A stretch of 64,000 nt of DNA, taken from an uncultured Chitinophagaceae bacterium. Lineage in GTDB: Bacteria; Bacteroidota; Bacteroidia; Chitinophagales; Chitinophagaceae. How positions within the stretch are numbered: position 1 is the first letter of the stretch; every line of letters starts with the position of its first letter. The notes below the pieces were generated by a model that saw nothing but the letters and a program-made list of their open reading frames with translations, ran no database searches and was not told where the DNA came from. Below are positions 8,891-16,257 of this stretch, piece by piece. The stretch is from NCBI GenBank assembly GCA_937862815.1, contig CALMED010000047.1:32970-96969 (forward strand), read 5' to 3'. The position numbers and the translations under genes were made by a program.

Positions 8891-10003
8891 ATGCATAAAC
8901 TACTGCCCGTTCTTTTGCTAATGCTGTTGCAACTGCCGGCCACGGCCCAGCACCTGCAACCCGGCTTCAACAAAAAGGAATACATCGAACTGCTCAAAGT
9001 ATCGGCCCGCACCACGGGCGATACTGCCTACTACAGCCAGATTGACCCCCCGGAACATTTTCGTATGGCGTACCAGTCGGCGGCATTGGCGCTTGATAAC
9101 CGGTGGGATTTATGGACCGACAGCCGGGGGGTGGCCCTCATCAGCCTGCGGGGCACCACTTCCAAACAGGAAAGCTGGCTGGAAAACTTTTATGCCGCCA
9201 TGGTCCCGGCAAAAGGCGAGTTGCAACTGGGGCCCGGTCAGCCATTTGTTTACACCCTCGCCGGTCATTCGCAGGCGGCCGTGCACGTAGGCTGGCTGGT
9301 GGGCATGGCCTTTCTTTCAAAAGATATCCTGCCGCGGATGGATTCGTTGTACCAACAGGGCACCCGCGATTTTTTGATGATGGGTCACAGCCAGGGCGGC
9401 GCCATTGCCTACCTCCTGACCGCACATCTGCTGCAATTAAAAAAAGAAGGCCGGTTGCCCGCCGATATCCAACTCAAAACTTATTGCAGCGCTGCGCCCA
9501 AACCGGGCAACCTGCATTTTGCCAACGAATACGAAGCGCAAACACAAAACGGATGGGCTTTTAATGTGGTGAACGCGGCCGACTGGGTACCCGAAACACC
9601 CATCTCCATTCAAACCCTGCAGGATTTCAATTACGTCAACCCATTTGTACATGCCAACGAGATCATCCGCAAACAAAAGCGGCTGCCCAACCGGGTGGTG
9701 ATGCGGCATATCTATAACCAACTGAACAAGCCTACGCTCAAAGCACAGCAGCGCTACGAAACCTACCTGGGTAAAATGACAAGCAAGCTGGTGGTGAAGC
9801 AAATCAATGGGCTGGAAGTGCCCCCTTTTTACGGCAGCAATCACTATGTACGTACCGGTATCCACATTGTGCTGCAACCCGATGAGTCGTACTACAAGCT
9901 GTTTCCCGACGACCGCAACCAGGTGTTCATGCATCATGCACATCCACCTTATATTTATTTAACCGAAATGCTTGCGACGCCCTTTTACAGTAATAATCGC
10001 TGA
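8891..10003 (+). CDS. Exported class 3 lipase-like protein
   Basis: A 370-residue protein with a signal peptide (1-20, ending ATAQ). It has the class 3 lipase layout: strand ending ISLRGTT (84-90), then the nucleophile elbow FLMMGHSQGG with Ser167, and helix AIAYLLTAHLLQLKKEG. The family usually has GHSLGG; Gln replaces Leu here. A second GHSQ (AGHSQAAVH, Ser near 127) occurs earlier but lacks the following GG and is in the loop where these enzymes often carry substrate contacts. Candidates for the Asp and His are in the NAADWVPETP stretch (about 236-245) and after HYVRTGIHIVL. Likely acts on acylglycerols or other esters in the periplasm or outside. The start at 8891 gives the signal peptide. 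Confidence 0.85.
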   Translation: MHKLLPVLLLMLLQLPATAQHLQPGFNKKEYIELLKVSARTTGDTAYYSQIDPPEHFRMAYQSAALALDNRWDLWTDSRGVALISLRGTTSKQESWLENFYAAMVPAKGELQLGPGQPFVYTLAGHSQAAVHVGWLVGMAFLSKDILPRMDSLYQQGTRDFLMMGHSQGGAIAYLLTAHLLQLKKEGRLPADIQLKTYCSAAPKPGNLHFANEYEAQTQNGWAFNVVNAADWVPETPISIQTLQDFNYVNPFVHANEIIRKQKRLPNRVVMRHIYNQLNKPTLKAQQRYETYLGKMTSKLVVKQINGLEVPPFYGSNHYVRTGIHIVLQPDESYYKLFPDDRNQVFMHHAHPPYIYLTEMLATPFYSNNR

Positions 10004-10119
10004 AATGCAGTATGCTGGCCATATTGGGCAGCACACCTGCAGCAACCCTTCGAGGAGTTGGCTGATAGTGGCCGCATGATCCGGCAGCCTGCAATGGTCC
10101 CCGTTGGGTGTGGAGCAGC

Positions 10120-10166
10120 CCTATAAGTCCTGCAGCGCTGGTGGGCGGCCCGGCAAACCTTATAGG
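10120..10166. repeat. Palindromic repeat element, copy B
   Basis: CCTATAAG (10120-10127) pairs with CTTATAGG (10159-10166); the internal GGTGGGCGGCCCGGCAAACC closely matches copy A. It sits in the 166-bp gap between the convergent lipase and LRR genes. Confidence 0.72.
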
Positions 10167-10169
10167 TCT

Positions 10170-10652
10170 TTACAGCGGAGTGCCATTTAGAATCAATTTG
10201 CAATCCGGCAGTAATTCATGCAATCCGGCAATTTTTTCTTGTATTGCATCCGGGTCATCTGCCGAAAACAAAAGCGTCGTAAGCCGCGACAGGTTGGTTA
10301 ATTGTAATAAACCATCGATCGTTACAGCAGTCCCTTTAACATGCAGAAGTTCCAGCGTCGTCAACTTATTCAGAAACGAACAGCATCCGTTATCAAGATT
10401 TCTGCAACCCTTTAATCGTAGTTCTTTCAGGTATTGCAAATGAGAAAGAAGGTGAATACTCTGGTTTCCGATTTCAGTTTCATCCAAATCAAGCAGATCC
10501 ACCCCTTTTACATTCTGTAGTAAAAAGGCAAATCCATCATCATCCAGGTCATTGAACGGGCGAAAATCCAGGTGATGATAGTACGCTTCCATGCTATCGG
10601 CCAGTTTTCCGTAACGACGTCGTAGTTCCTTTTCTTTCTTTCTTTTGTTCAT
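10170..10652 (-). CDS. Leucine-rich-repeat protein
   Basis: A 160-residue cytoplasmic-looking protein (no signal peptide; basic start MNKRKKEKELRRR). Residues about 50-135 contain three to four short leucine-rich repeats: VDLLDLDETEIGNQSI, LKELRLKGCRNLDNGC, LELLHVKGTAVTIDGL, and LTTLLFSADD. The spacing of about 23 residues per turn resembles cysteine-containing or RNI-like repeats that often mediate protein binding. Function is unknown. It converges with the lipase and shares an intergenic palindrome with it. Confidence 0.72.
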   Translation of the reverse strand: MNKRKKEKELRRRYGKLADSMEAYYHHLDFRPFNDLDDDGFAFLLQNVKGVDLLDLDETEIGNQSIHLLSHLQYLKELRLKGCRNLDNGCCSFLNKLTTLELLHVKGTAVTIDGLLQLTNLSRLTTLLFSADDPDAIQEKIAGLHELLPDCKLILNGTPL

Positions 10653-10715
10653 GTATCTGATGTTAACCGGAAAGCGTTACCGGGAAGGGGTACAGCTATT
10701 GCATCCATAATCCTT

Positions 10716-10817
10716 TCAGTCAAAGAATACCTTATGGATGATTTTATACAACAGCATACCAACGGCAATGCCCATGCCGTACCTGAACATGTCTGTTTGA
10801 TAAAATTTCTGTTTCAT
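10716..10817 (-). CDS. Possible 33-residue single-span membrane peptide
   Basis: Reading leftward from ATG at 10817 gives 33 codons and TGA. The product has a polar N-terminus (MKQKFYQTDMF), a hydrophobic core with small residues (GMGIAVGMLLYKII) and a short basic tail, which is the look of a single-pass small membrane protein. There is no Shine-Dalgarno sequence, usual here. It could be chance; similar short membrane peptides are often missed by gene callers. It lies upstream of the LRR gene in the same direction, 63 bp apart. Confidence 0.38.
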   Translation of the reverse strand: MKQKFYQTDMFRYGMGIAVGMLLYKIIHKVFFD

Positions 10818-10980
10818 GGTTCTGTTTGGTTGTTCACTTTTATCAACCGCTCCGGTAAAGATATGTTGCCTGGTTGTGAAAGGTGTTTGCTTTCGTTTCC
10901 GCTACGTCCCTGCAAGAAAGACACCTGTGAACAAGGCAAATCCGGATACAGTCCGGCAAGATTTTAAAAAGGGAAAAACT

Positions 10981-11021
10981 ATGAGGTTTGCAGCGCTGCC
11001 AACCTGCCCTGCAAACCTTAT
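10981..11021. repeat. Palindromic repeat element, copy C
   Basis: AGGTTTGCAG and CTGCAAACCT form a stem that extends to 12 of 13 matching pairs (10981-10993 with 11009-11021). The core sequence matches the arms of copies A and B. It directly precedes the duplicated gene fragment. Confidence 0.7.
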
Positions 11022-11040
11022 AAATAAACGGCTACCTTCC

Positions 11041-11339
11041 GCCGGTGGGAGGAAGACAACCTGGTGGTGCAGTTTAGCTTCCCGTCAAAAGTATTGCGGC
11101 GCAAAGAAACCATCATGGGGGGATTAAAACCGGCCGACTGGAGCGCCGACCCCATCCGCGATTTTGAATCCGACCAGAAGCTCTACAATGCCATGCCCAA
11201 AAAGTTTCCCCGATCTGCGGTGCAGGAAACCTGGCTCGTATTTCCCGGAGCGGTGGGAGAAACCCTATCGCTGCCCGGCTGGTTGCAACGGGTGAGCCTG
11301 GCCTGGTGGCTGACCTATATTGTGCTGCGGGAAGTGTGA
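11041..11339 (+). pseudogene. Duplicated C-terminal fragment of the unknown exported protein gene at 7865
   Basis: From about 11041 the DNA is a close copy of the end of the gene at 7865-8803, beginning at the WEEDNLV region. The frame stays open for about 95 codons to a stop at 11339, with FPSKVLRRKE, NAMPKKFPRSAVQETWLVFPG and LREV all shared and scattered substitutions elsewhere. It has no signal peptide and lacks the first two thirds. A short protein could start at ATG 11064, but it would be only the tail. The 3' flank also retains traces of similarity (GGTCTTA). This looks like a partial segmental duplication, with substitutions showing it is not very recent. Confidence 0.78.
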
Positions 11340-11422
11340 TGCCGGGGTCTTAGACTACCCACACGACCCGGCTGCTAACGCGGAGAGTTGCCTATCTTTC
11401 AGAATCGTTTAAACAGCCCGGC

Positions 11423-12277
11423 ATGACCGCACCGCTCCGTTTTCTTTTTGTTACCCTGCTGGCTACAGCTGCATACCAGCCGGCCACCGGCCAGCAACAC
11501 CTAACCGCGGTGAGCTTCAATATCCGGTACGACAATCCCGCCGACGGGGCCCAGGCCTGGCCTCACCGGTTGCCCGTGGTGCTGCGCTTTCTCACCCGGG
11601 AACAACCCGACCTGCTGGGTCTGCAGGAAGTGCTGCACCACCAATACATGCAGCTCGACTCCGCCCTGCCGGGCTACACCTCGGTGGCGGCCGGTCGCAC
11701 AGATGGGAAAATAGCCGGCGAAATGAACCCGGTGTTCTTCCGAAAAGACCGGTTTCAGCTGCTCCAATCCAATACGTTCTGGCTCTCCGAAACACCCGGC
11801 ATCGCCGGCTCCAGGGCCTGGGGCGCCGGGCTACCCCGGATCGTTACCTGGGTGGAGCTGCTGGACCGGCAACGGCAGCGACGTCTCTTCTTCTTCAACA
11901 CGCATTTTGCCCACGACTCCGAGGCGGCACGCACCCGCAGCGCCGCCCTGCTGCGGCGGATGGTGGACAGCATCGCCGCGGGCGCCCCTTTCTTCCTCAC
12001 AGGCGACTTCAACATGCCGCCCACCGCCGAGGGCTATGCCCTTCTCACACAGTCCCCGCGCCTGCTGCACGACAGTTATGTGATTGCCGAAACCCCTCCC
12101 CAGGGACCGACCGATACCTTCAACGGCTTTTCCGGCCAGCCCCATCCCGGCCGCATCGACTACATCTTTGTGAGCAACGGCCTGCGGGTACTGCAGCACC
12201 GCACGGTTTACAGAAAAGAAAACGGCCTCTTTATTTCCGACCACTGGCCGGTGGTGGCCGGAGTGCTGGTTCCCTGA
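11423..12277 (+). CDS. Exported endonuclease/exonuclease/phosphatase (EEP) family hydrolase
   Basis: A 284-residue protein with signal peptide (1-23, ending ATG before QQ). The EEP catalytic signature is complete and in order: SFNIRYDN (about 31-38), LQEV (68-71), NTHF (about 160), TGDFN (about 191-195), RIDYIF (about 250) and SDHWPV near the end (about 273). These are the metal-binding Asn, Glu, Asp and His positions of the fold. Relatives include sphingomyelinase- and phosphoinositide-phosphatase-like enzymes and nucleases; the export signal favours a phosphodiesterase or phosphatase on extracytoplasmic substrate. The TATCTTTC box at 11393-11400 may be its -7 element. Confidence 0.9.
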   Translation: MTAPLRFLFVTLLATAAYQPATGQQHLTAVSFNIRYDNPADGAQAWPHRLPVVLRFLTREQPDLLGLQEVLHHQYMQLDSALPGYTSVAAGRTDGKIAGEMNPVFFRKDRFQLLQSNTFWLSETPGIAGSRAWGAGLPRIVTWVELLDRQRQRRLFFFNTHFAHDSEAARTRSAALLRRMVDSIAAGAPFFLTGDFNMPPTAEGYALLTQSPRLLHDSYVIAETPPQGPTDTFNGFSGQPHPGRIDYIFVSNGLRVLQHRTVYRKENGLFISDHWPVVAGVLVP

Positions 12278-12388
12278 ACATGGACTTTGTTTTCACAGGG
12301 AAAAAGCCGCAACGTATCCGGATTGGTCCACCCCGACATCCTGCTTGTACAGCAGAAAAACCGGTTCATCCCTTTAGAACCGGGAAAC

Positions 12389-12419
12389 TTGAAAACCCGG
12401 CACGAAGCGTCTAATTTTA
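12389..12419 (+). promoter_or_regulatory. Candidate promoter of the outer-membrane barrel gene
   Basis: TTG at 12389-12391 is followed, after 20 nt, by TAATTTTA (12412-12419). This fits the Bacteroidota -33 TTTG / -7 TAnnTTTG pattern with one mismatch. The ATG is 22 nt beyond. Confidence 0.5.
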
Positions 12420-12441
12420 GTATAAATCAAACAACTGTTTT

Positions 12442-13023
12442 ATGAAAAAATTGCTAACCCTTGCGCTGGTTTTGCTGACATACGGCGCGGTGGGTCAGAT
12501 ATCCGGCGGCGTAAAAGCCGGTGTTAACGTCAGCAACTTTACCGGCGCCACCTTTCAAAATGCAACCCAAAAAGCACTTATCGGCTACCACGCCGGCGGC
12601 CTTCTCAACTTCAAGCTGGGTGCCGTTGCCCTCCAGCCGGAACTGCTGGTATCGGCCAGCGGCGCAAAGATTGAGCGCAGCGGGTTGACGCAGAACTACA
12701 AACTTACCTACGCCACCATCCCGGTAATGGTGCAACTCGACCTCGGCGGCTTTTACCTGGAAGGTGGTCCCCAGCTGGGCTTTAAAATCAGCGAAAGCAT
12801 CCCCGACCAAACGATTGAAAACTTTGGCAAAGGACTCGACCTGGCAGCCGGCGTTGGCCTGGGCTACCGCAGCAGTATGGGCCTCGGCTTCGGGCTGCGC
12901 TACCTGGTGGGCTTGTCGAAGGTGGGCGACTTTAACCCCACAACACAGCAGAACCCCGACTTCAAACACAGCACCATCCAGGCAGGCATCTTCCTGATGG
13001 TTGGTGGCAAGAAAAAAGACTGA
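12442..13023 (+). CDS. PorT-family outer-membrane beta-barrel protein
   Basis: A 193-residue protein with signal peptide (1-18, ending AVGQ). The mature part alternates hydrophobic and polar residues in paired strands: GGVKAGVNVSNFTG (an opening typical of the PorT/OMP_b-brl_2 family), LLNFKLGAVALQPELLVSASGAK, YATIPVMVQLDLGGFYLEGGPQLGF, and GLGFGLRYLVGLSKVGDF, ending in STIQAGIFLMVGG. This is an eight-strand outer-membrane barrel. Ligand and function are unknown. It has its own promoter and a 3' hairpin, so it is a single-gene unit. Confidence 0.9.
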   Translation: MKKLLTLALVLLTYGAVGQISGGVKAGVNVSNFTGATFQNATQKALIGYHAGGLLNFKLGAVALQPELLVSASGAKIERSGLTQNYKLTYATIPVMVQLDLGGFYLEGGPQLGFKISESIPDQTIENFGKGLDLAAGVGLGYRSSMGLGFGLRYLVGLSKVGDFNPTTQQNPDFKHSTIQAGIFLMVGGKKKD

Positions 13024-13044
13024 TGCACGTCCCGGTCATCTTAC

Positions 13045-13077
13045 AACACCCTTTCGACTCCTTGCCGAAAGGGTGTT
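13045..13077 (+). terminator. Hairpin after the outer-membrane barrel gene
   Basis: A perfect 12-bp stem (AACACCCTTTCG with CGAAAGGGTGTT) and 9-nt loop begin 22 nt after the stop codon. The following tract (CTCATTGCTC) is not U-rich, so it may be a weak terminator or transcript-end stabiliser. Confidence 0.6.
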
Positions 13078-13127
13078 CTCATTGCTCCCACACAGTTGAG
13101 GCAGCTGTTTCATTCCTGCATTAAGCT

Positions 13128-14294
13128 ATGTTTATGCGAATCCTTCTCTTCCTCTTCCTGCTGGCAGGCCCCGGCGGGCTGGCCGCCCAGCAAACAAACA
13201 CCAATGGTGCCCTGGGTCTGCCCGGTGATAACCTCAACCTCTACGCGGCGCTCAAACTGTTCCAGGAATGCAAAACCCTGGAAGAGTTTGAGCAAAAACT
13301 CAACGACGAGGAACAGAAAATCAACAACCTCGACCTGGACGGTAATAACGAAACCGACTATATCCATGTGTCCGACCAGGTGAAAGACGGCGTGCACAAC
13401 ATCACCCTGGAAATTGCGCTGTCTGAAAATGAAAAACAGGCCGTGGCAGTTTTCATCGTTTCAAAAACCGGCGAGGAGGAAGTGCAGATCCAGGTGGTGG
13501 GCGATGAAGACCTGTACGGAAAAGATTACATCATTGAACCCAACTACGAAGAAGCCGGCGGCACACCCAACCCCGGATATACGGGTAACAATACCGCCCG
13601 TGAGGAGGGCGAAACGTATGAACTGCGGAGCACTTCGTTTCGCGAAGTGTACCAATGGCCCATTATCCGGTTCATCTATGTGCCGGCTTACCGGCCCTGG
13701 TTATCGCCGTGGTACCGGGGCTACTACCCGTCTTGGTGGCGCCCCTGGCGACCCTACTGGTGGCATTGGTATTACGGGTACCACTACCACTGGAATTACT
13801 GGTACTACGGGTACTACCGCCGCTGGGGCTGGTACCGTTACCAGCACTGGCACAGCTGGTACTATGGTCCGGGGAGCTGGCGGCAGCGTTCCGGGACTTA
13901 CCATGCCCGTTACAAGGCGGGCGACTACCGTAAAACGTATTCCAGGCCCGAATCGGTTACCGATGGTTCGGCTGCCTTCAAGACCCGGTTTCCCACCGCG
14001 CCCACTGCGGCCAAATTGCCGCCTCCCGCCAAAGTGCCAACGTTTGAACCCTCATTGGTTAAACCGGTGAGCCGTCCCGCACCTACGGGCCAACCATCAA
14101 AACCTGGCGTCACGAAACCGGCTGTTAACCGCCCGGCAACAAAACCCACCGTTACGCGACCGCAGCCCGCCAAGCCGGTTACCCGTCCGTCTAGCAAGCC
14201 TGCCACCAAACCAGCCACCCGGCCAACGGGAACCCGCCCGGCCACCCGGCCAGTCAGCAAGCCCGTAACCCCAGCAAAAAACGGAAACAACTGA
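13128..14294 (+). CDS. Exported W/Y-rich protein with Lys-Pro/Arg-Pro repeat tail
   Basis: A 388-residue protein with signal peptide (ending GLAAQ). It has three regions. Residues about 20-150 are acidic and helical, with VDLDGNNETDYIHV-like calcium-loop-like Asp/Asn content and EIALSENEKQAVAVFIV. Residues about 180-265 are extraordinarily aromatic: runs such as WWRPWRPYWWHWYYGYHY and YWYYGYYRRWGWYRYQHWH. The last 110 residues are a low-complexity KPAxxRPxxTKP repeat. Similar layouts occur in Bacteroidota exported proteins without known function; the tail may span peptidoglycan or bind polyanions, which is inference. Two ATGs (13128, 13134) are possible. Confidence 0.8.
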   Translation: MFMRILLFLFLLAGPGGLAAQQTNTNGALGLPGDNLNLYAALKLFQECKTLEEFEQKLNDEEQKINNLDLDGNNETDYIHVSDQVKDGVHNITLEIALSENEKQAVAVFIVSKTGEEEVQIQVVGDEDLYGKDYIIEPNYEEAGGTPNPGYTGNNTAREEGETYELRSTSFREVYQWPIIRFIYVPAYRPWLSPWYRGYYPSWWRPWRPYWWHWYYGYHYHWNYWYYGYYRRWGWYRYQHWHSWYYGPGSWRQRSGTYHARYKAGDYRKTYSRPESVTDGSAAFKTRFPTAPTAAKLPPPAKVPTFEPSLVKPVSRPAPTGQPSKPGVTKPAVNRPATKPTVTRPQPAKPVTRPSSKPATKPATRPTGTRPATRPVSKPVTPAKNGNN

Positions 14295-14327
14295 ATTGCT
14301 GCAGGGCAAAAAATCAAAACAACAAAG

Positions 14328-14359
14328 CAGGCTGCTTCCCGTGGAAAGCAGCCTGTTTT
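14328..14359. terminator. Bidirectional terminator between convergent genes
   Basis: A 10-bp perfect stem (CAGGCTGCTT with AAGCAGCCTG) and 8-nt loop are followed rightward by TTTT. Leftward, the other strand reads CTTTGTTGTTTTG, giving a U-rich tract as well. It sits between the stop codons at 14294 and 14387. Confidence 0.8.
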
Positions 14360-14386
14360 GCTAAAAACGCTGTCCTGTCCGGGTGA

Positions 14387-15064
14387 TCAGGCACCCCGCA
14401 GCCACTTGTACACCATGCCCGCGCAGGCGGCCGCCACTACCGGCACTACCATAAACAACCAGAGTTGCTCCAGCGCCCATCCGCCCACGAATACCGCCTG
14501 GCTGATGCTGCGGGCCGGGTTGACCGATGTATTGGTAACGGGAATGCTGATGAGATGAATCAACGTCAAGGCCAGCCCGATAGCAATACCGGCGAAGCCC
14601 TGCGGCGCTTTTTCATCGGTGGCGCCCAGGATCACCAGCAGGAACATGAAGGTCATCACAAACTCGGTGACCAATGCGGCGGTCATGCTGTAGTTGCCCG
14701 GCGAATGTTCGCCGTACCCGTTGGCGGCAAAGGAGCCGATGTTGCTGCCGTTACCGGTGGCAATAACATACAGCACGCCTGCCGCTGCCAATGCGCCCAG
14801 CACCTGTGCCAGCACATAGGGAAGAAGGGCGTTGGCGGCAAAACGTCCGCCTGCCCACAGCCCGATGGTGACGGCTGGGTTGAGGTGGGCGCCGGAAATA
14901 TGCCCCAGGGCATAGGCACTGGTGAGTACCGTTAACCCAAACGCCAGCGAAACGCCCAGGAGGCCAATGCCCACACCGGGAAAAGCGGCGGCCAGCACGG
15001 CACTGCCGCAACCGCCCAGCACCAGCCAGAAGGTGCCGAGAAATTCTGCTGCATACGATTTCAT
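14387..15064 (-). CDS. aqpZ: Aquaporin Z
   Basis: A 225-residue water channel with six membrane helices and both pore loops: [10 protein letters not shown] (first NPA at residues 62-64) and NTSVNPARS (second NPA, about 178-180). The surrounding sequences ([39 protein letters not shown]) are the AqpZ pattern of orthodox aquaporins. The ATG at 15064 ([11 protein letters not shown]) is chosen because it matches the family start; an 18-codon upstream extension has no support. It faces the W/Y-rich gene across a bidirectional terminator and probably allows fast osmotic water exchange across the inner membrane. Confidence 0.95.
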   Translation of the reverse strand: MKSYAAEFLGTFWLVLGGCGSAVLAAAFPGVGIGLLGVSLAFGLTVLTSAYALGHISGAHLNPAVTIGLWAGGRFAANALLPYVLAQVLGALAAAGVLYVIATGNGSNIGSFAANGYGEHSPGNYSMTAALVTEFVMTFMFLLVILGATDEKAPQGFAGIAIGLALTLIHLISIPVTNTSVNPARSISQAVFVGGWALEQLWLFMVVPVVAAACAGMVYKWLRGA

Positions 15065-15129
15065 ATCTGTGATTGAATTGGTGAAAAACGTTCTTTGCCG
15101 GCGGTGAGCAACAGCCAATGCACCCCGGG

Positions 15130-15570
15130 TTAACAGCCGCAGTGCCCGGTAACGGCCATTTCCGCAGCGGCTTTACCCGGGAAGCTGACCTGCAGGCTGC
15201 CGGTTACCGGAACCGGCTCCGGCTGCGTGGATGTGCCTTCGGTTAACGAAAGCTCCACCCGGTAGCCTTCTCCCTCATACACCATGCGGCGGCCACCATT
15301 CTGCAGGGGTTCCAACTTCATGCGGTTGAGCAGTACCACCTTTCCGTCGAGCATCATCGACGCTGCTCCGCTGCCATCGGGACGGGCATTGTTATCGTTC
15401 ACCAATACAAAACCGCTGTTGGCCGTCAAAAGGCAGGTGCATCCCGCCCGGAAAGCGTGGGGCAGCTCCGTAAAACTGCCCACCAGCACAGCCGGCTGCT
15501 GCCCGTTGTTGTTCACACACGACCGGAAGATGATCAGGGTGGCAAGAAAGAGCAATAAACTACGAACCAT
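15130..15570 (-). CDS. Lipoprotein of unknown function
   Basis: A 146-residue protein with a signal peptide and lipobox-like IIFRSC (Cys18). The mature part is a small beta-rich domain with a Cys pair (AGCTC, about 43-47) and ends in HCGC. The C-terminal cysteines hint at disulfides or metal binding. It is the last gene of a leftward group of three (17202 to 15130) with gaps of 10-11 nt, so it is probably co-transcribed with the DUF4377 and NlpE/HslJ-like genes. I do not recognise the domain. Confidence 0.72.
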   Translation of the reverse strand: MVRSLLLFLATLIIFRSCVNNNGQQPAVLVGSFTELPHAFRAGCTCLLTANSGFVLVNDNNARPDGSGAASMMLDGKVVLLNRMKLEPLQNGGRRMVYEGEGYRVELSLTEGTSTQPEPVPVTGSLQVSFPGKAAAEMAVTGHCGC

Positions 15571-15581
15571 CGAAGCTGGTT

Positions 15582-16247
15582 TTAATCGCCCTTGCGGAAG
15601 CGGAGTAATTCCTTCCCCGTTTCATCATATAAAAAGAGGCGGAGTTGTTCCCGTTTATACGTGCGTGCGGCCTGTACGGCCGCCCGGAACTGACGGCTTA
15701 CCGGCCGTTGTGTGCACCCGGTTCCCTGCGCCGGCAGCCCGCTGAACTGCAGGCGGCCTCCGTCTTCCAGCCGGAACGATCCGCGGAATGCTTCACATCC
15801 ATCGTGTCCCAGGAACTGCAGGTTGTTAACCTGCAATTCGAGGTAAGGACGCTGTGCGGGAAGCTCCGTCACTCCTTCCATGTGCTCGAGCCACCAGCTA
15901 TCGTTGATCAACACCTGCGGGTCGGCTGTTTTTTCGAGTACACGGATCAAACGGTACCGAATAGACGAACCATCGGCAGGAACCTGGCCGGCCGGCAGCC
16001 GGGTCTCCTCCACTTCCAGCTTGTAGCGGTATCCTGTTTCAAATTCAAATCCTTCGATGGGCGAATAAAACTGCTGCCACCCGCCTTCTTTGAATTCATT
16101 GCGCTGCACCTGCAGGCAGGTGGTGGGCATCACCCCGGCGGTGCAGGGCTTTTTAAAACTGTTCACCCAAAAGATCATGCCGGAAGATGGTTGTTTTGAC
16201 AGGGTTGCGCAGGAAAGACACAGCAGGAGCAGCGTATATGCTTTCAT
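15582..16247 (-). CDS. DUF4377 domain lipoprotein-like protein with a META/HslJ-like second half
   Basis: A 221-residue exported protein (signal peptide with Cys-containing LLCLSCA). Residues about 23-115 match DUF4377: FWVNSFKKPCTAG, TCLQVQ, GWQQFYSPIEGFEFETGYRYKL-type sequence and SSIRYRLIRVLEKT. Residues about 130-215 resemble a META/HslJ domain: ELQVNNLQFLGHDGCEAFRG, RLQFSGLPAQGTGCTQRP, and KELLRF. META domains are associated with stress and heat-shock envelope proteins. It lies between two other small envelope lipoprotein genes with very short gaps. The role is probably envelope stress tolerance, by inference. Confidence 0.78.
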   Translation of the reverse strand: MKAYTLLLLCLSCATLSKQPSSGMIFWVNSFKKPCTAGVMPTTCLQVQRNEFKEGGWQQFYSPIEGFEFETGYRYKLEVEETRLPAGQVPADGSSIRYRLIRVLEKTADPQVLINDSWWLEHMEGVTELPAQRPYLELQVNNLQFLGHDGCEAFRGSFRLEDGGRLQFSGLPAQGTGCTQRPVSRQFRAAVQAARTYKREQLRLFLYDETGKELLRFRKGD

Positions 16248-16257
16248 AAAACGGCTT

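Noticed and set aside
10734..10967. 77-codon plus-strand frame
   Set aside because: Composition is unlike a protein and it overlaps the more plausible 33-residue membrane peptide on the other strand.
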